Shown: positions 53,301-62,177, counted from the stretch's first letter. The stretch is 64,000 bases of DNA from Mycobacterium lacus (GCF_010731535.1 NZ_AP022581.1:3915952-3979951), one strand, 5' to 3'. Notes: generated by a model not told the origin, from the letters alone. Translations and numbers: made by a program.

Positions 53301-54881
53301 GCGACCGACGTCGCCATCGTCGAGGCCGCTGCCGCAGCGGGCGCCCCCGTCGGCTTCGAAGGCTCGGGCCCTACCGCGCACCTACCGTTCCGCTCCGGCA
53401 GGTCGTTTTCGGCCTCGGTGACGGGCACCGAGCTGACCGTCAAAGGCGCACCCGAGGTGGTGCTGGCCGCGTGCGGGGACGTCACGTCGATGGACACCAC
53501 CGTCGCGGGGCTGGCCGCCCGCGGGTTGCGGGTGATTGCCGTGGCGCGGCGCCGGCTGAGCCCACAACAGGCCCGGGCGATCCAGGACAACCCAGACGAG
53601 ATCGCCGGATTCTGCGCCGACGGGTTGACCCTGGCCGGGTTCCTCGGATTGTCCGACACCCCGCGCGCCGAATCCGCCGGCGTGCTGGCGACCCTGCACC
53701 GGCAGGGGGTGGGCGTCAAGCTCATCACCGGTGACCATCCGATTACCGCCAAGGCCATCGCCGAGGAACTCGGCCTGCCGGTGATGGCCGCAGCGGTCAT
53801 CACCGGTGCGGAGTGGGATTCGCTGTCGCGCAAGGACCAGGAGCGCGTCGTGACCGAGCGGGTGATCTTTGCCCGGATGACACCGGAGAACAAGGTCCAG
53901 GTCGTTCAGACGCTCGAGAACGCCGGTGTGCGCACCGCGATGGTCGGCGACGGGGCCAACGATGCCGCCGCCATCCGCGCCGCCACGGTCGGTGTCGGCG
54001 TGGTCGCCCACGGCAGCGACCCGGCACACTTGGTGGCCGACGTCGTGCTGGTCGACGGCCGGATCGATGCTCTCCTGGAGGCCATCGAAGAAGGACGCCA
54101 GCTCTGGCGGCGGGTGCAGGCGGCGGTGTCGGTCCTGCTCGGCGGCAACGCCGGCGAGGTGATCTTCGCGGTCATCGGCAGCGCGATCACGGGGACCTCG
54201 CCGCTGAACACCCGGCAATTGCTGCTGGTCAACACGCTGACCGATGCGCTGCCGGCCGCTGCCCTCGCGGTCAGCAAGCCGCGCGGCACAGTGGACCCCA
54301 GGCTGCGCGGCGCGGATCAGCCGGCGCTGTGGCACGCCGTCGCGATCCGCGGTGTCACCACGGCGGCAGCGGCGACGGCGGCGTGGGCGATGGCCGGCGT
54401 CACCGGGCTGCCACGACACGCGTCCACCGTCGCCCTGGTTGCGCTGGTGGCCGCGGAATTGGGCCAAACCCTGCTGGAGTCCCAGGCCCCGATGGTGGTG
54501 CTCACCGCGCTGGGCTCACTCGCCCTGGTGGCGATCCTGATCAGCATTCCGGTGGTCAGCCAGCTGCTGGGCTGCACCCCACTCGGACCGCTCGGCTGGG
54601 CACAGGCCCTAGGAGCCGCGACTGCCGCGACCATCGCAGTGGCCATTGCGACTCGTGTGCTGACGGGTCGGGGCAAACCAGAACCTTCCGGCCCCCAGCC
54701 GCCGAAGACGAAATCGTCCGCGCCGGGCGGCGCTTCGCGGGGACGGTCTCGCGGACCTCGACCACCCCGACGCGCCACAGCAGCGCATAAAACTCCCGCA
54801 ACGGCACGGTCAGCAGCAAAGCAATCGTTGAAACCAGCGGATCGGCCTGGGCGTCGGTCCTCGTCATACGTCAGACGGTGA
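50331..54881 (+). CDS. ctpH: P-type cation ATPase CtpH
   Basis: A 1516-residue P-type ATPase, about twice the usual size. The N-terminal half (1-640) has a degenerate heavy-metal-associated fold without CxxC, a hydrophobic segment and a second, inactive ATPase-like region. The C-terminal half is the working pump: actuator TLTGESLSVDK, phosphorylation site CFDKTGTLSENRL, hinge MVGDGANDAAAIRAA and helices with PEGMPLV and LLLVNTLTDALPA, as in calcium-type pumps. The transported ion is not determinable; the tail is Lys/Arg/Pro-rich. TTG start; an internal GTG ten codons later is an alternative. Confidence 0.93.
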   Translation: MSIAASIRRSVPFRAVATSVQATAGTLGQKAGSFAKAGIEIASIPLREGARALSGELSRETLSRHCWRGEHRAWIEVRGLDDTGDGELGRVVLDAVRAHPGVTSASLNYPLSRVVVGIDGKDTSLRDLCRIVDDAEKRCGPDQDVDTAPPTSLPGDGVVLATRALTVAANAAGLGAALTGRMLRLPRLPISVLAGVVAVDYQPRLRRLIEDRIGGPATDTVMTLALAAAETLTQSPASLSVGLVMQSLKAAECRAEARAWQRHEPELARHADQPAPRAKRPPPAAAEGNAGRFALLQALSTGLIGVGTRNVNMAATAALVTAPKASRTTPEAFAAALGQGLADRHGVLPLRANSLRRLDRVDAIVVDPRVLCTDSMRVARIRGADEHELSAAWHRAQLVLEGNGLRPGWRPVPGVSGAPPDSKVEALLLPAHDPLAAAVVAEAHRTGADLITVDADSLDDLRPAFDDIRPLRSAANGSPDKALDRALARAVTDLQQAGRTVAVLSSSGAQAMSSADVALGVMPRQGPPPWDADLLLPDLAAAWRVLHALPAARSATQRGVGISAGATAMGSLFLIPGVRGLGTGPVSVGAAAGMLSGYLLARGVIGAQTPRPAASHEWHAMSVEQVRKALPPPEPDTRAEADRHAAVAKRAPILTASPIQPVWQLVKAVRAELSDPLTPVMALGSAASAVLGSPVDAVLVGTVLTGNSILAAAQRLRAEKRLHHLLAQQVPPARKVVAGADGERAYAHVDAAHLRPGDVIEVRTHEVVPADARVVEEVDVEVDESTLTGESLSVDKQVEATPGVPLAERRCMLFAGTTVVAGTAVALVTAVGADTQQRRAADLISGELSSDIGLQHQLGQLTSRALPVSVTGGALVGALGLVRRIGLRQAVSSAIAIAVAAVPEGMPLVATLAQAASARRLTKFGALVRVPRSVEALGRIEVVCFDKTGTLSENRLRVSQVHPAPGYSRAEVLRCAAHAAPVTNGGRQAHATDVAIVEAAAAAGAPVGFEGSGPTAHLPFRSGRSFSASVTGTELTVKGAPEVVLAACGDVTSMDTTVAGLAARGLRVIAVARRRLSPQQARAIQDNPDEIAGFCADGLTLAGFLGLSDTPRAESAGVLATLHRQGVGVKLITGDHPITAKAIAEELGLPVMAAAVITGAEWDSLSRKDQERVVTERVIFARMTPENKVQVVQTLENAGVRTAMVGDGANDAAAIRAATVGVGVVAHGSDPAHLVADVVLVDGRIDALLEAIEEGRQLWRRVQAAVSVLLGGNAGEVIFAVIGSAITGTSPLNTRQLLLVNTLTDALPAAALAVSKPRGTVDPRLRGADQPALWHAVAIRGVTTAAAATAAWAMAGVTGLPRHASTVALVALVAAELGQTLLESQAPMVVLTALGSLALVAILISIPVVSQLLGCTPLGPLGWAQALGAATAATIAVAIATRVLTGRGKPEPSGPQPPKTKSSAPGGASRGRSRGPRPPRRATAAHKTPATARSAAKQSLKPADRPGRRSSSYVRR

Positions 54882-54927
54882 CCGCACCGTCCCGCCTACT
54901 GGCAAACCCTGAGTTACTGAAAGGCAA

Positions 54928-55206
54928 ATGATGGCGGAAAACAAAGCTCGGCGGGCAACGTCCCAGCGTGAAGCCGTGATGAAGATCCGCGAGGGCGAGA
55001 CCTTTGCGGTGAACCTGCCGGTGGTGGGGCAGGTCGGCATTCCGCGCCCGGAGCAACTGGCCTATTACGGCGGTCTGGCCGCGCTGGCCGCTTTCGAACT
55101 CATCGACTGGCCGGTCGCACTGGTCATCGCCGCCGGACACATACTGGCGAGCAACCACCACAACAAAATCCTGGAGGAACTCGGCGAGGCGATGGAAGAG
55201 GCCTGA
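54928..55206 (+). CDS. Small protein after ctpH (Rv0424c-like)
   Basis: A 92-residue protein: a basic N-terminus, a stretch with KIREGETFAVNLPVVGQVGI, a hydrophobic helix pair (YYGGLAALAAFELIDWPVAL, then VIAAGHILA) and an acidic end (ILEELGEAMEEA). The E-L-I-D-W-P-V element matches G-L-V-D-W-P-I in the protein before ctpH, suggesting related small subunits on both sides of the pump. It follows ctpH by 46 bases. Function unknown. Confidence 0.82.
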   Translation: MMAENKARRATSQREAVMKIREGETFAVNLPVVGQVGIPRPEQLAYYGGLAALAAFELIDWPVALVIAAGHILASNHHNKILEELGEAMEEA

Positions 55207-55346
55207 ACGCGATGAACACGCCCTTGGCCGAGCGGGATTCCGTGGCATGCGCCAAATCCGCAGGGTGGCGGCGATACGCTCGGTGTGCGCTAACGACGCC
55301 ACGCTGATCGGCGGCAATCGGGCTGTCAGGAGCTGGGGGTGCGGGG

Positions 55347-55802
55347 ATGTCGTTTGCGATCACAACCCCGGCGGTACTCGCCTCCGCGGCAAATGACCTG
55401 CCAGTATCGGTTCGACAATCGGCTTCGCCACCGCGGCGGCGGCGGACCCAACCATGGAGGTGCTGGCCGCCGGCGCCGATGAGGTGTCAGTGGCCGTCGC
55501 CGCGTTCTTCAGCGCCCATGCCCAGGCGTATCGGGCGGTCAGCACCCGGGCGGCGGCGTTTCATGACCGGTTCGTCCACGCTGAACGCCGGCGCCGGATC
55601 GTATGCCACCGCCGAGGCCGCCAACGTGCAGCAGGCTCTGCTCAACTCGATCAATGCGCCCACGCAGACCCTGTTTGGCCGCCCGCTGGGCCCGGGGGCC
55701 ATGGCGGTGCTGGCGGGCTGCTGTTCGGCAACGGCGGGCCCCGCGGAACCGGTGGAGTCGGCACTGCTGTTCGGTACTCCCGGCGCGCCCGGCCCGCACG
55801 GC
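55347..55802 (+). pseudogene. PE/PE_PGRS gene with several frameshifts
   Basis: The first frame begins MSFAITTPAVLASAANDL, the usual PE N-terminus. It then shifts to another frame for IGFATAAAADPTMEVLAAGA and FFSAHAQAYRAVSTRAAAFH, returns for LNAGAGSYATAEAANVQQAL with NSINAPTQTLFGRPLGPG, and shifts again for LLFGNGGPRGTGG. At least three frameshifts within 460 bases make this a broken PE gene whose PGRS part is almost gone. It ends just before the thiC riboswitch. Confidence 0.8.
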
Positions 55803-55859
55803 TGACCCCAAGACACACCTGCACGCCGGCGCAGTGCTGCGCTAGCGTGGGAACCACCA

Positions 55860-55957
55860 AACCAATCCACGCGGGAGCGCACGCCCAGTGCGCTGAGAGG
55901 ACGGCTCGGGGCCGTCGACCGTACGAACCTGACCGGGTAATGCCGGCGTAGGGAGAT
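55860..55957 (+). ncRNA. TPP riboswitch (THI element) of the thiC operon
   Basis: The conserved thiamine-pyrophosphate aptamer core is present in order: GCGGGAGC, CTGAGAGGACGGC with a GGGCCGTC stem partner, CCGTACGAACCTGACCGGG, TAATGCCGGCGTAGGGAG. The closing bases GGGAG are also the ribosome site for the thiC ATG at 55962, so ligand binding would block translation directly. Confidence 0.95.
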
Positions 55958-55961
55958 GAGA

Positions 55962-57605
55962 ATGACCGTGACCAAAGAAGCGTCAGTGCCGTCCGTGACC
56001 ACCGGCCCGATCGCGGGCAGCAGCAAGGTGTACCGCTCGATTGAAGGCTTTCCAGACGCGCGGGTGCCGTTCCGGCGGGTGCACCTGTCCACCGGGGACC
56101 ACTTCGACCTCTACGACACCTCCGGGCCCTACACCGACCCGGACGCGGTGATCGACCTGAAGTCCGGGCTGCCGCCACGACCCGGGGTGGTCCACGACCG
56201 CGGCACCCAGCTGCAGCGCGCCCGCGCCGGCGAGATCACCGCGGAGATGGCGTTCATCGCCGCCCGCGAGGACCTGCCCGCCGAACTGGTGCGCGACGAG
56301 GTCGCCCGCGGCCGCGCGGTGATCCCGGCCAACCACAACCATCCCGAGAGCGAGCCGATGGTCATCGGCAAGGCGTTCGCGGTCAAGGTCAACGCGAACA
56401 TCGGCAACTCGGCGGTGACGTCGTCGATTGCCGAAGAGGTCGACAAGATGGTGTGGGCCACCCGCTGGGGTGCCGACACCATCATGGACCTGTCCACCGG
56501 CAAGAACATTCACGAAACCCGCGAATGGATCCTGCGCAATTCGCCGGTGCCCGTCGGCACCGTGCCGATCTACCAGGCGCTGGAGAAGGTCAAGGGCGAC
56601 CCCACCGAACTCACCTGGGAGATCTACCGCGACACCGTGATCGAGCAGTGCGAGCAGGGCGTGGACTACATGACCGTGCACGCCGGGGTGCTGCTGCGGT
56701 ATGTGCCGCTGACGGCCAAGCGGGTCACCGGCATCGTCAGCCGCGGCGGGTCGATCATGGCGGCCTGGTGCCTGGCACATCATCGGGAGTCGTTCCTGTA
56801 CACGCATTTTGACGAACTGGCCGACATTTTTGCGCGCTACGACGTCACCTTCTCGCTCGGCGACGGGCTGCGCCCGGGGTCCATCGCCGACGCGAACGAC
56901 GCCGCGCAGTTCGCCGAGCTGCGCACCCTGGGCGAGCTGACCAAGATCGCGAAAGCCCATGGCGCACAGGTGATGATCGAGGGCCCGGGGCACATCCCGA
57001 TGCACAAGATCGTGGAGAACGTGCGGCTGGAAGAGGAGCTGTGCGAGGAGGCCCCCTTCTACACGCTGGGTCCGCTGGCCACCGACATCGCGCCGGCCTA
57101 CGACCACATCACGTCGGCGATCGGCGCGGCGATCATCGCCCAGGCCGGCACTGCGATGCTGTGCTACGTCACCCCGAAGGAGCACCTGGGACTGCCGGAC
57201 CGCAAGGACGTCAAGGACGGGGTGATCGCCTACAAGATCGCCGCGCACTCAGCCGACCTGGCCAAGGGACACCCCCGCGCACAGGAGCGGGACGACGCCT
57301 TGAGCACCGCGCGTTTCGAATTCCGGTGGAACGACCAGTTTGCGTTGTCGCTGGACCCCGACACCGCAAGGGAATTCCACGACGAGACGCTGCCCGCCGA
57401 GCCGGCCAAGACCGCGCACTTCTGCTCGATGTGCGGACCGAAGTTTTGCTCGATGCGCATCACCCAAGATGTCCGCGACTACGCGGCGGCACATGGGCTG
57501 GAGACCGAAGAGGACATCGAGGCTATGCTCGCCGCTGGCATGGCCGAAAAATCACGTGAGTTCGCCGAGCACGGCAACCGGGTGTATCTGCCTCTCACAC
57601 AATGA
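55962..57605 (+). CDS. thiC: Phosphomethylpyrimidine synthase ThiC
   Basis: Radical-SAM enzyme that rearranges aminoimidazole ribotide to hydroxymethylpyrimidine phosphate for thiamine synthesis. The 547-residue protein ends with the 4Fe-4S motif CSMCGPKFC (C-x2-C-x4-C) and contains GNSAVTSSIAEEVDKMVWA, TVHAGVLLRY, SRGGSIMAAWCL, EGPGHIPMHKI and TSAIGAAIIAQAGTAMLCYV. The ATG at 55962 is preferred to one six bases upstream because GGGAG then has correct spacing. Controlled by the TPP riboswitch; overlaps thiD by four bases. Confidence 0.97.
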   Translation: MTVTKEASVPSVTTGPIAGSSKVYRSIEGFPDARVPFRRVHLSTGDHFDLYDTSGPYTDPDAVIDLKSGLPPRPGVVHDRGTQLQRARAGEITAEMAFIAAREDLPAELVRDEVARGRAVIPANHNHPESEPMVIGKAFAVKVNANIGNSAVTSSIAEEVDKMVWATRWGADTIMDLSTGKNIHETREWILRNSPVPVGTVPIYQALEKVKGDPTELTWEIYRDTVIEQCEQGVDYMTVHAGVLLRYVPLTAKRVTGIVSRGGSIMAAWCLAHHRESFLYTHFDELADIFARYDVTFSLGDGLRPGSIADANDAAQFAELRTLGELTKIAKAHGAQVMIEGPGHIPMHKIVENVRLEEELCEEAPFYTLGPLATDIAPAYDHITSAIGAAIIAQAGTAMLCYVTPKEHLGLPDRKDVKDGVIAYKIAAHSADLAKGHPRAQERDDALSTARFEFRWNDQFALSLDPDTAREFHDETLPAEPAKTAHFCSMCGPKFCSMRITQDVRDYAAAHGLETEEDIEAMLAAGMAEKSREFAEHGNRVYLPLTQ

Positions 57606-58432
57606 ATTTCCTGCCGCTGCCACCGCCGGGCGCCACGCCGTTGCGGGTGCTGACCATCGCCGGATCGGACTCTGGGGGTGGCGCGGGCCTCCAGGCCGAT
57701 CTGCGCTCCATGGCACTGCTGGGCGTGCACGCATGCGTCGCGGTCACCGCAGTGACCATGCAGAACACGTTGGGAGTCACGGGTTTTCACGAAGTTCCCG
57801 ACGACGTCGTCGCCGGCCAGATCGAGGCCGTGGTCACCGATATCGGCATCCAGGCCGCCAAGACCGGGATGCTGGCATCGTCGAGCATCATCGCGACGCT
57901 GGCCGCCACCTGGCGCCGCCTCGGCCTGACGGTTCCGCTGGTCGTCGACCCGGTGTGCGCATCCATGCACGGCGACACGCTGCTGGCATCGTCGGCTCTG
58001 GATACCCTTCGCGATCAACTGTTTCCGTTGGCCACGCTGGTGACACCCAATCTCGACGAGGTGCGCGTATTGCTGGATATGGATGTCGTCGACTCGACAT
58101 CGCAGCGCGCCGCGGCGAAGGCTTTGCATGCGCTGGGACCACAGTGGGCGCTGGTCAAGGGCGGACACCTGCGAACGTCGGACCGCAGCCGCGATCTGCT
58201 CTACGATGGCGCCGACTTCTACGAGTTCGACGCACCCCGGCTGCCCGTCAGCGATGACCACGGCGGTGGTGACACGCTGGCGACAGCGATCGCTTGCGCG
58301 CTGGCGCACGGGTTCACCGTGCCCGACGCGGTCGGCTTCGGAAAGCGATGGGTCACCGAAAGCCTGCGCGCCGCCTATCCCCTGGGCGGTGGCCATGGGC
58401 CCGTCTCGCCATTGTTTCGGCTGGGCTCGTGA
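57602..58432 (+). CDS. thiD: Hydroxymethylpyrimidine/phosphomethylpyrimidine kinase ThiD
   Basis: Phosphorylates hydroxymethylpyrimidine and its phosphate, the step after ThiC. The 276-residue ribokinase-fold protein has LTIAGSDSGGGAGLQADLRS, GVHACVAVTAVTMQN, VVDPVCASMHG, TPNLDEVRVLLDM and ALVKGGHLRT. The anion-hole motif is DDHGGGDTLATAIA, with Asp where many ThiD proteins have Cys (HGTGCT). H37Rv ThiD has the same variant as I recall, so this is normal for mycobacteria. ATGA with thiC and GTGA with the hydrolase gene. Confidence 0.95.
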   Translation: MNFLPLPPPGATPLRVLTIAGSDSGGGAGLQADLRSMALLGVHACVAVTAVTMQNTLGVTGFHEVPDDVVAGQIEAVVTDIGIQAAKTGMLASSSIIATLAATWRRLGLTVPLVVDPVCASMHGDTLLASSALDTLRDQLFPLATLVTPNLDEVRVLLDMDVVDSTSQRAAAKALHALGPQWALVKGGHLRTSDRSRDLLYDGADFYEFDAPRLPVSDDHGGGDTLATAIACALAHGFTVPDAVGFGKRWVTESLRAAYPLGGGHGPVSPLFRLGS

Positions 58433-59064
58433 ACCTCAACCTCGAGCGGATCGCCGGCATCGCACACCAACCCGAAGGAACCCCACAAGGTGTCGTCGTG
58501 TTAACCCACGGCGCCGGCGGCAACCGGGAATCCAAACTGCTGCAACAGGTTTGCGACGAATGGGCCCGGCGCGGCTGGCTGGCGGTGCGCTACAACCTGC
58601 CCTACCGTCGCCGCCGGCCCAGCGGTCCTCCGTCCGGGTCGGCGGCCAGCGACCGCGCGGGGATCGTCGAGGCGATAACGTTGTGCCGCGACCTCACCGA
58701 CGGCCCGCTGATCGCCGGCGGACATTCCTACGGCGGTCGGCAGACGTCGATGGTGGTCGCCGCCGGCCAAGCGCCCGTCGACGTGCTGACGCTGTTCTCC
58801 TACCCGGTGCACCCACCCGGCAAGCCGGAACGCGTGCGGACCGAACACCTGCCGGATATCCACGTGTCCACGGTGTTCACCCACGGCACCTCGGATCCCT
58901 TCGGCACGCTCGCCGAGGTGCGCGCCGCCGCGGCGATGATCCCCGCACCGACCGAGGTCGTCGAAATCACCGGCGCCCGACACGACTTGGGCTCGAAGAC
59001 CCTCGACGTGGCCGCCCTGGCCGTCGACGCGGCGCTAGGCCTGCTGGGTGACCAAAAAGCCTGA
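58429..59064 (+). CDS. Alpha/beta hydrolase (Rv0421c-like, dienelactone hydrolase type)
   Basis: A 211-residue alpha/beta hydrolase of the KANL3/Tex30-like type. Motifs: VVVLTHGAGGNRESKL (oxyanion), nucleophile Ser in AGGHSYGGRQTSM, acid in THGTSDPFGTL and His in ITGARHDLGSKTL. The substrate is not known; coupling to thiD by a four-base GTGA overlap places it in the riboswitch operon, so it may hydrolyse a thiamine precursor or phosphate ester. That link is from context only. Confidence 0.85.
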   Translation: MNLNLERIAGIAHQPEGTPQGVVVLTHGAGGNRESKLLQQVCDEWARRGWLAVRYNLPYRRRRPSGPPSGSAASDRAGIVEAITLCRDLTDGPLIAGGHSYGGRQTSMVVAAGQAPVDVLTLFSYPVHPPGKPERVRTEHLPDIHVSTVFTHGTSDPFGTLAEVRAAAAMIPAPTEVVEITGARHDLGSKTLDVAALAVDAALGLLGDQKA

Positions 59065-59070
59065 GCGCCA

Positions 59071-60100
59071 TCAGCTTTCGCACACACGCCTGGACACATG
59101 CCGAATCTGCGGGCTCGCCATCCGGCCCAGATCGACCACCAGGAGCGACGGCCGCGCGGCCGTCAGCAACCGGACCCACGAGTCGATCGTCGACCGCTGG
59201 GCGTTATGCAGCAGCATAGCAGCCGGTCGGCGGGCGGCAGATTCACTCGCTCGGTGTGATAGACCGCGGGCAGTTCGGGGTTGGCGAACGACGTCGCCAC
59301 GTAGGCGTCGATCAGCACGGTCAACGCGTCCCGCGGTTCGGTGAGCGCGCCCAGGATCGGCGAGAGTTGGCCGGATCCGGCCGCGCGGCGCAATCCGGTC
59401 GCTACAATCTCCCACTTGCCCGGAGAAGTACCGGTAGATCCCCGATACCGGAATACCGGCGGCCGAAGCGATCTGCGCCATGCTGGTCTCGGAATAACCG
59501 CGCTCCTTGAACAACACCATTGCGGCGTGCAGCAACGCTTCGTACGCGCCGGCGTCCGCGGCGAACACGCGCGACGCCACCGGACGAGGAAGGACCTCTT
59601 CCGGCCCCGGGAGCTCGGCGGCCAGGATCGCCGAAGCGGCCTCGGCCAGCAGCGCCCGAATCTGTTCGGCCGGCATCCGCCCGCCGCGGTCGACGATGCT
59701 ACCGATCACGCTCAGCACCCCCGCCGACAACATCCATCGCTGCGAGGAGGTCAACAACGGCCGAATAGCCATGAGCGGCTGCTGAATTCGGCGATTCACC
59801 CCCTTGAGCTGTCCGGCACCGTCGACTGGTCCTCGGCGCGCAGGTAGCGGGCCTGCCAGCGGAACAAGCCGCCCGAGTCGCGGTTGTCCAGGGTCACGTC
59901 GATGAGCGCGTCCATCAGCCGGTCCAGCGCCGCGGCCGGGTCGAGTTCGTTTGGTGCCAGGTCGGTGCAGTCGACGAGTTGCTGGCTCAAGCCCAGCACG
60001 GCGCCGCGAAAGAGGTCGCACTTGCCGCTGTAGTGCCGGTACCCCTGCGCGCTGAATGCCTCGGCGGACGCGCGGGCGATATGGGCCTTGCGCGAAACGT
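59071..60100 (-). pseudogene. Decayed two-domain TetR-family regulator
   Basis: Minus-strand frames together spell a duplicated TetR protein. First part: ARASAEAFSAQGYRHYSGKC, DLFRGAVLGLSQQLVDC, in which the helices normally between GY and RHYSGK are missing (an in-frame loss of about 20 residues). Second part in another frame: LHAAMVLFKERGYSETSMAQ, IASAAGIPVSGIYRYFSG, then a shift to ILGALTEPRDALTVLIDAYV, and a third shift to STIDSWVRLLTAARPSLLVV. At least three frameshifts. It lies between the thiD operon and lpqM. Confidence 0.75.
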
Positions 60101-61563
60101 CATCCCGGAAACCGGGTATAGCACGCCTCCATATCGCCGCTGACACCGCCACGGAACGCGGCTATCCGGGTGAACCCGGCCGGCACGCTGACACCGTCGG
60201 CGTCACTGGCCACCATGTGGTTGGTGAGCAGACCGGAGACGGCTTCGTCAAGGTCACCGGCGGTCAGTATGAGTTGCTGCCCGGAAGGCAGGTCGATGGG
60301 CTCGGCCATCCTGCGGTGCGCGACGCCGGTCAGGCACGCCGTCCGCAGCGCGGTCCACGGGCTCTGCATCGGCAGGCCCCGCTCATGCTGCACCGCCAGC
60401 GCGTATCTCGACATCACGACCGACAGCGCGGTGTCGTCGCCCTGCGGCAGGGTGTGTTCCTTTTCGGCGGCGACGGTGCCCATCTTCGCCAGCGCGGGCA
60501 GGTCGACCACGATGGTGTTGGTCGCGGGGCAGTACGACGCGGGTGGGCTGGGTTTCGCGTCGCGGCACCCACCCGGCTGGTAGGACAACGTCGGGGGATT
60601 CTTGGGCGAGAAGATCTTGCCCATCAGCTCCATCAGCGCCTTCAGGGTGTCTTCGTTGATCGCGACCTCACCGGTCTCCGGGTCCCCGTACGTGTCGACC
60701 CGCAAGGTCGTCGGCAGGTCACCGCGGCGCTGCTCGATTTCGGCCTTGTTGATCGCCGCGCATGCCGGGGTGCCGCTAAGGAAGCCCATCTGGAAGGCGC
60801 TGATCCGATCCAGAGCCGAGCCGTGCTCGTCGTCGTTTTCGCCATCGGCGTCCATGACCGGGTCGCGGGTGGTGATGACCCCGGCGAGGACGTGGTCGAG
60901 CCCGTCCGCGGTGCTGATCGTGAAGCGCGGCGACTTGCCGTCGGCCACCCAATACAGGTAGACCCCGGCGAAGCAATCCGCTTGCTGTTCGCGCACGATG
61001 GTGGGGTCTTTCTTGGTGACCAATTTCGCCATCGACTGCAGGGCGTGCCCGAACTCGTGTGCCAGCACGCCATTTACGGACATGTCCCCGAAGTATTGCC
61101 GCGCGACCGCCATGAACACCCCTCGGTCCCAGGCGATCAGGTTGCAGCGGGAGCTGAAAAAGGCATTGACGAGTTCGTAGGTCTCGTTGCGGCAAACAAC
61201 CGGGCTGTTCGGGTCGTCGGAGTCGTAGGAGACCAGCTTGCCGACCGGTTGGAACGTGCCCTTCAGCGCTTGGCTGTAGACCGCCTTCCAGTACTCCTCG
61301 ATGTCGTTGACCGACAACAGCGACAACTTGTCGATCGCTCCGTTGTCCGTGTTGACCACCGTGCCGGTGGGAGCGGGCGCGTTCGGGCGGGGGCCACTGG
61401 GACCGTTGGTCGCGGGCAAACCCCCCACCCGGAACGGGTCGTTGAGGATCGACAGGGCGCGACCGCCGACGACGGTCGTGCAGCCGGCCACCACAAGGAG
61501 CGCCGCGACGCAGGCGATCGCGGACCGTACCGACGCAACGACCCTGCGCGAGCGACCATTCAT
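60100..61563 (-). CDS. lpqM: Metallopeptidase lipoprotein LpqM
   Basis: A 487-residue exported lipoprotein with lipobox VAGC (Cys28) and a zinc peptidase motif LAHEFGHALQSMAK near residue 170, with the second Glu region QQADCFAGVYLYWVADG. It resembles the neutral zinc metallopeptidases of the ImmA/Ypfj type (YPFJ family). LpqM of M. smegmatis has been linked to DNA transfer; its protein target is not known. The ATG at 61563 gives a proper signal peptide; the reading frame continues further upstream without one. The end abuts the TetR pseudogene. Confidence 0.9.
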   Translation of the reverse strand: MNGRSRRVVASVRSAIACVAALLVVAGCTTVVGGRALSILNDPFRVGGLPATNGPSGPRPNAPAPTGTVVNTDNGAIDKLSLLSVNDIEEYWKAVYSQALKGTFQPVGKLVSYDSDDPNSPVVCRNETYELVNAFFSSRCNLIAWDRGVFMAVARQYFGDMSVNGVLAHEFGHALQSMAKLVTKKDPTIVREQQADCFAGVYLYWVADGKSPRFTISTADGLDHVLAGVITTRDPVMDADGENDDEHGSALDRISAFQMGFLSGTPACAAINKAEIEQRRGDLPTTLRVDTYGDPETGEVAINEDTLKALMELMGKIFSPKNPPTLSYQPGGCRDAKPSPPASYCPATNTIVVDLPALAKMGTVAAEKEHTLPQGDDTALSVVMSRYALAVQHERGLPMQSPWTALRTACLTGVAHRRMAEPIDLPSGQQLILTAGDLDEAVSGLLTNHMVASDADGVSVPAGFTRIAAFRGGVSGDMEACYTRFPG

Positions 61564-62177
61564 GTGACCAACCCCGTCCCAGCCGGCCTGCACCATAAGG
61601 AGTCCCATCTTAGATGGGTTGGTTTGCCGCCAGCACCCAAACGAAGCTGCCACGATGCCGAAACGGCGCAGTATCGTCGCCAGCCATGGGGTTGCGAACT
61701 GTTCGGCAAAACGTGTGCGAATGTGTGTGTTTGTGAGTGAATGTATGTTTGACTGGCTGGTGTGAAGTTGGCGGTGTGCGCGGTCGGTGGGTGTGCACCC
61801 GCAGACCGCGTATGGGTGGGTGCGTGAGGATTGGATGCCGGTGCCGTTTCGACGGCTGCCCTCCCTACAGAGGACTCCCCTCCGCGCTCATGGCGCACCA
61901 ACAGTCACATGTGTCGCTGCACCGGGCGACTACCGATGTGCCCGGCTTTCAGCGACAATTGCCTGACCTGCGTGTTGTTCCCAAGTTGATAGTGGGCGTG
62001 CGGGTTTCGGTGTGGCGTTGACCTGCGGAAACCGAGTTGTCGCGCGTAGGTGGGCAGGGTGCCCATCGCCTCAGGCAGCGGCCAGTGTTGCGGATGTGAA
62101 CCGTCCCCGGTTCATCGCCATGCAGGCGAATGACCTTGAGCTTATGCGTGATCGCCAAACTTGCTTCTCGCGGCCCG
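61564..62177. other. Long intergenic stretch without supported gene
   Basis: No coding sequence with family similarity or a good ribosome site. It holds a TG-rich low-complexity run (61710-61760) and, on the minus strand after the broken VapC, a short stretch reading REASLAITHKLKVIRL, which might be a decayed PIN-domain end. The rest shows nothing recognisable; it belongs to the degenerate region between lpqM and lpqL. Confidence 0.4.

Noticed and set aside
61705..61760. TG-rich run as a regulatory repeat or recombination site
   Set aside because: Irregular low-complexity sequence with no repeat unit or nearby gene to explain.
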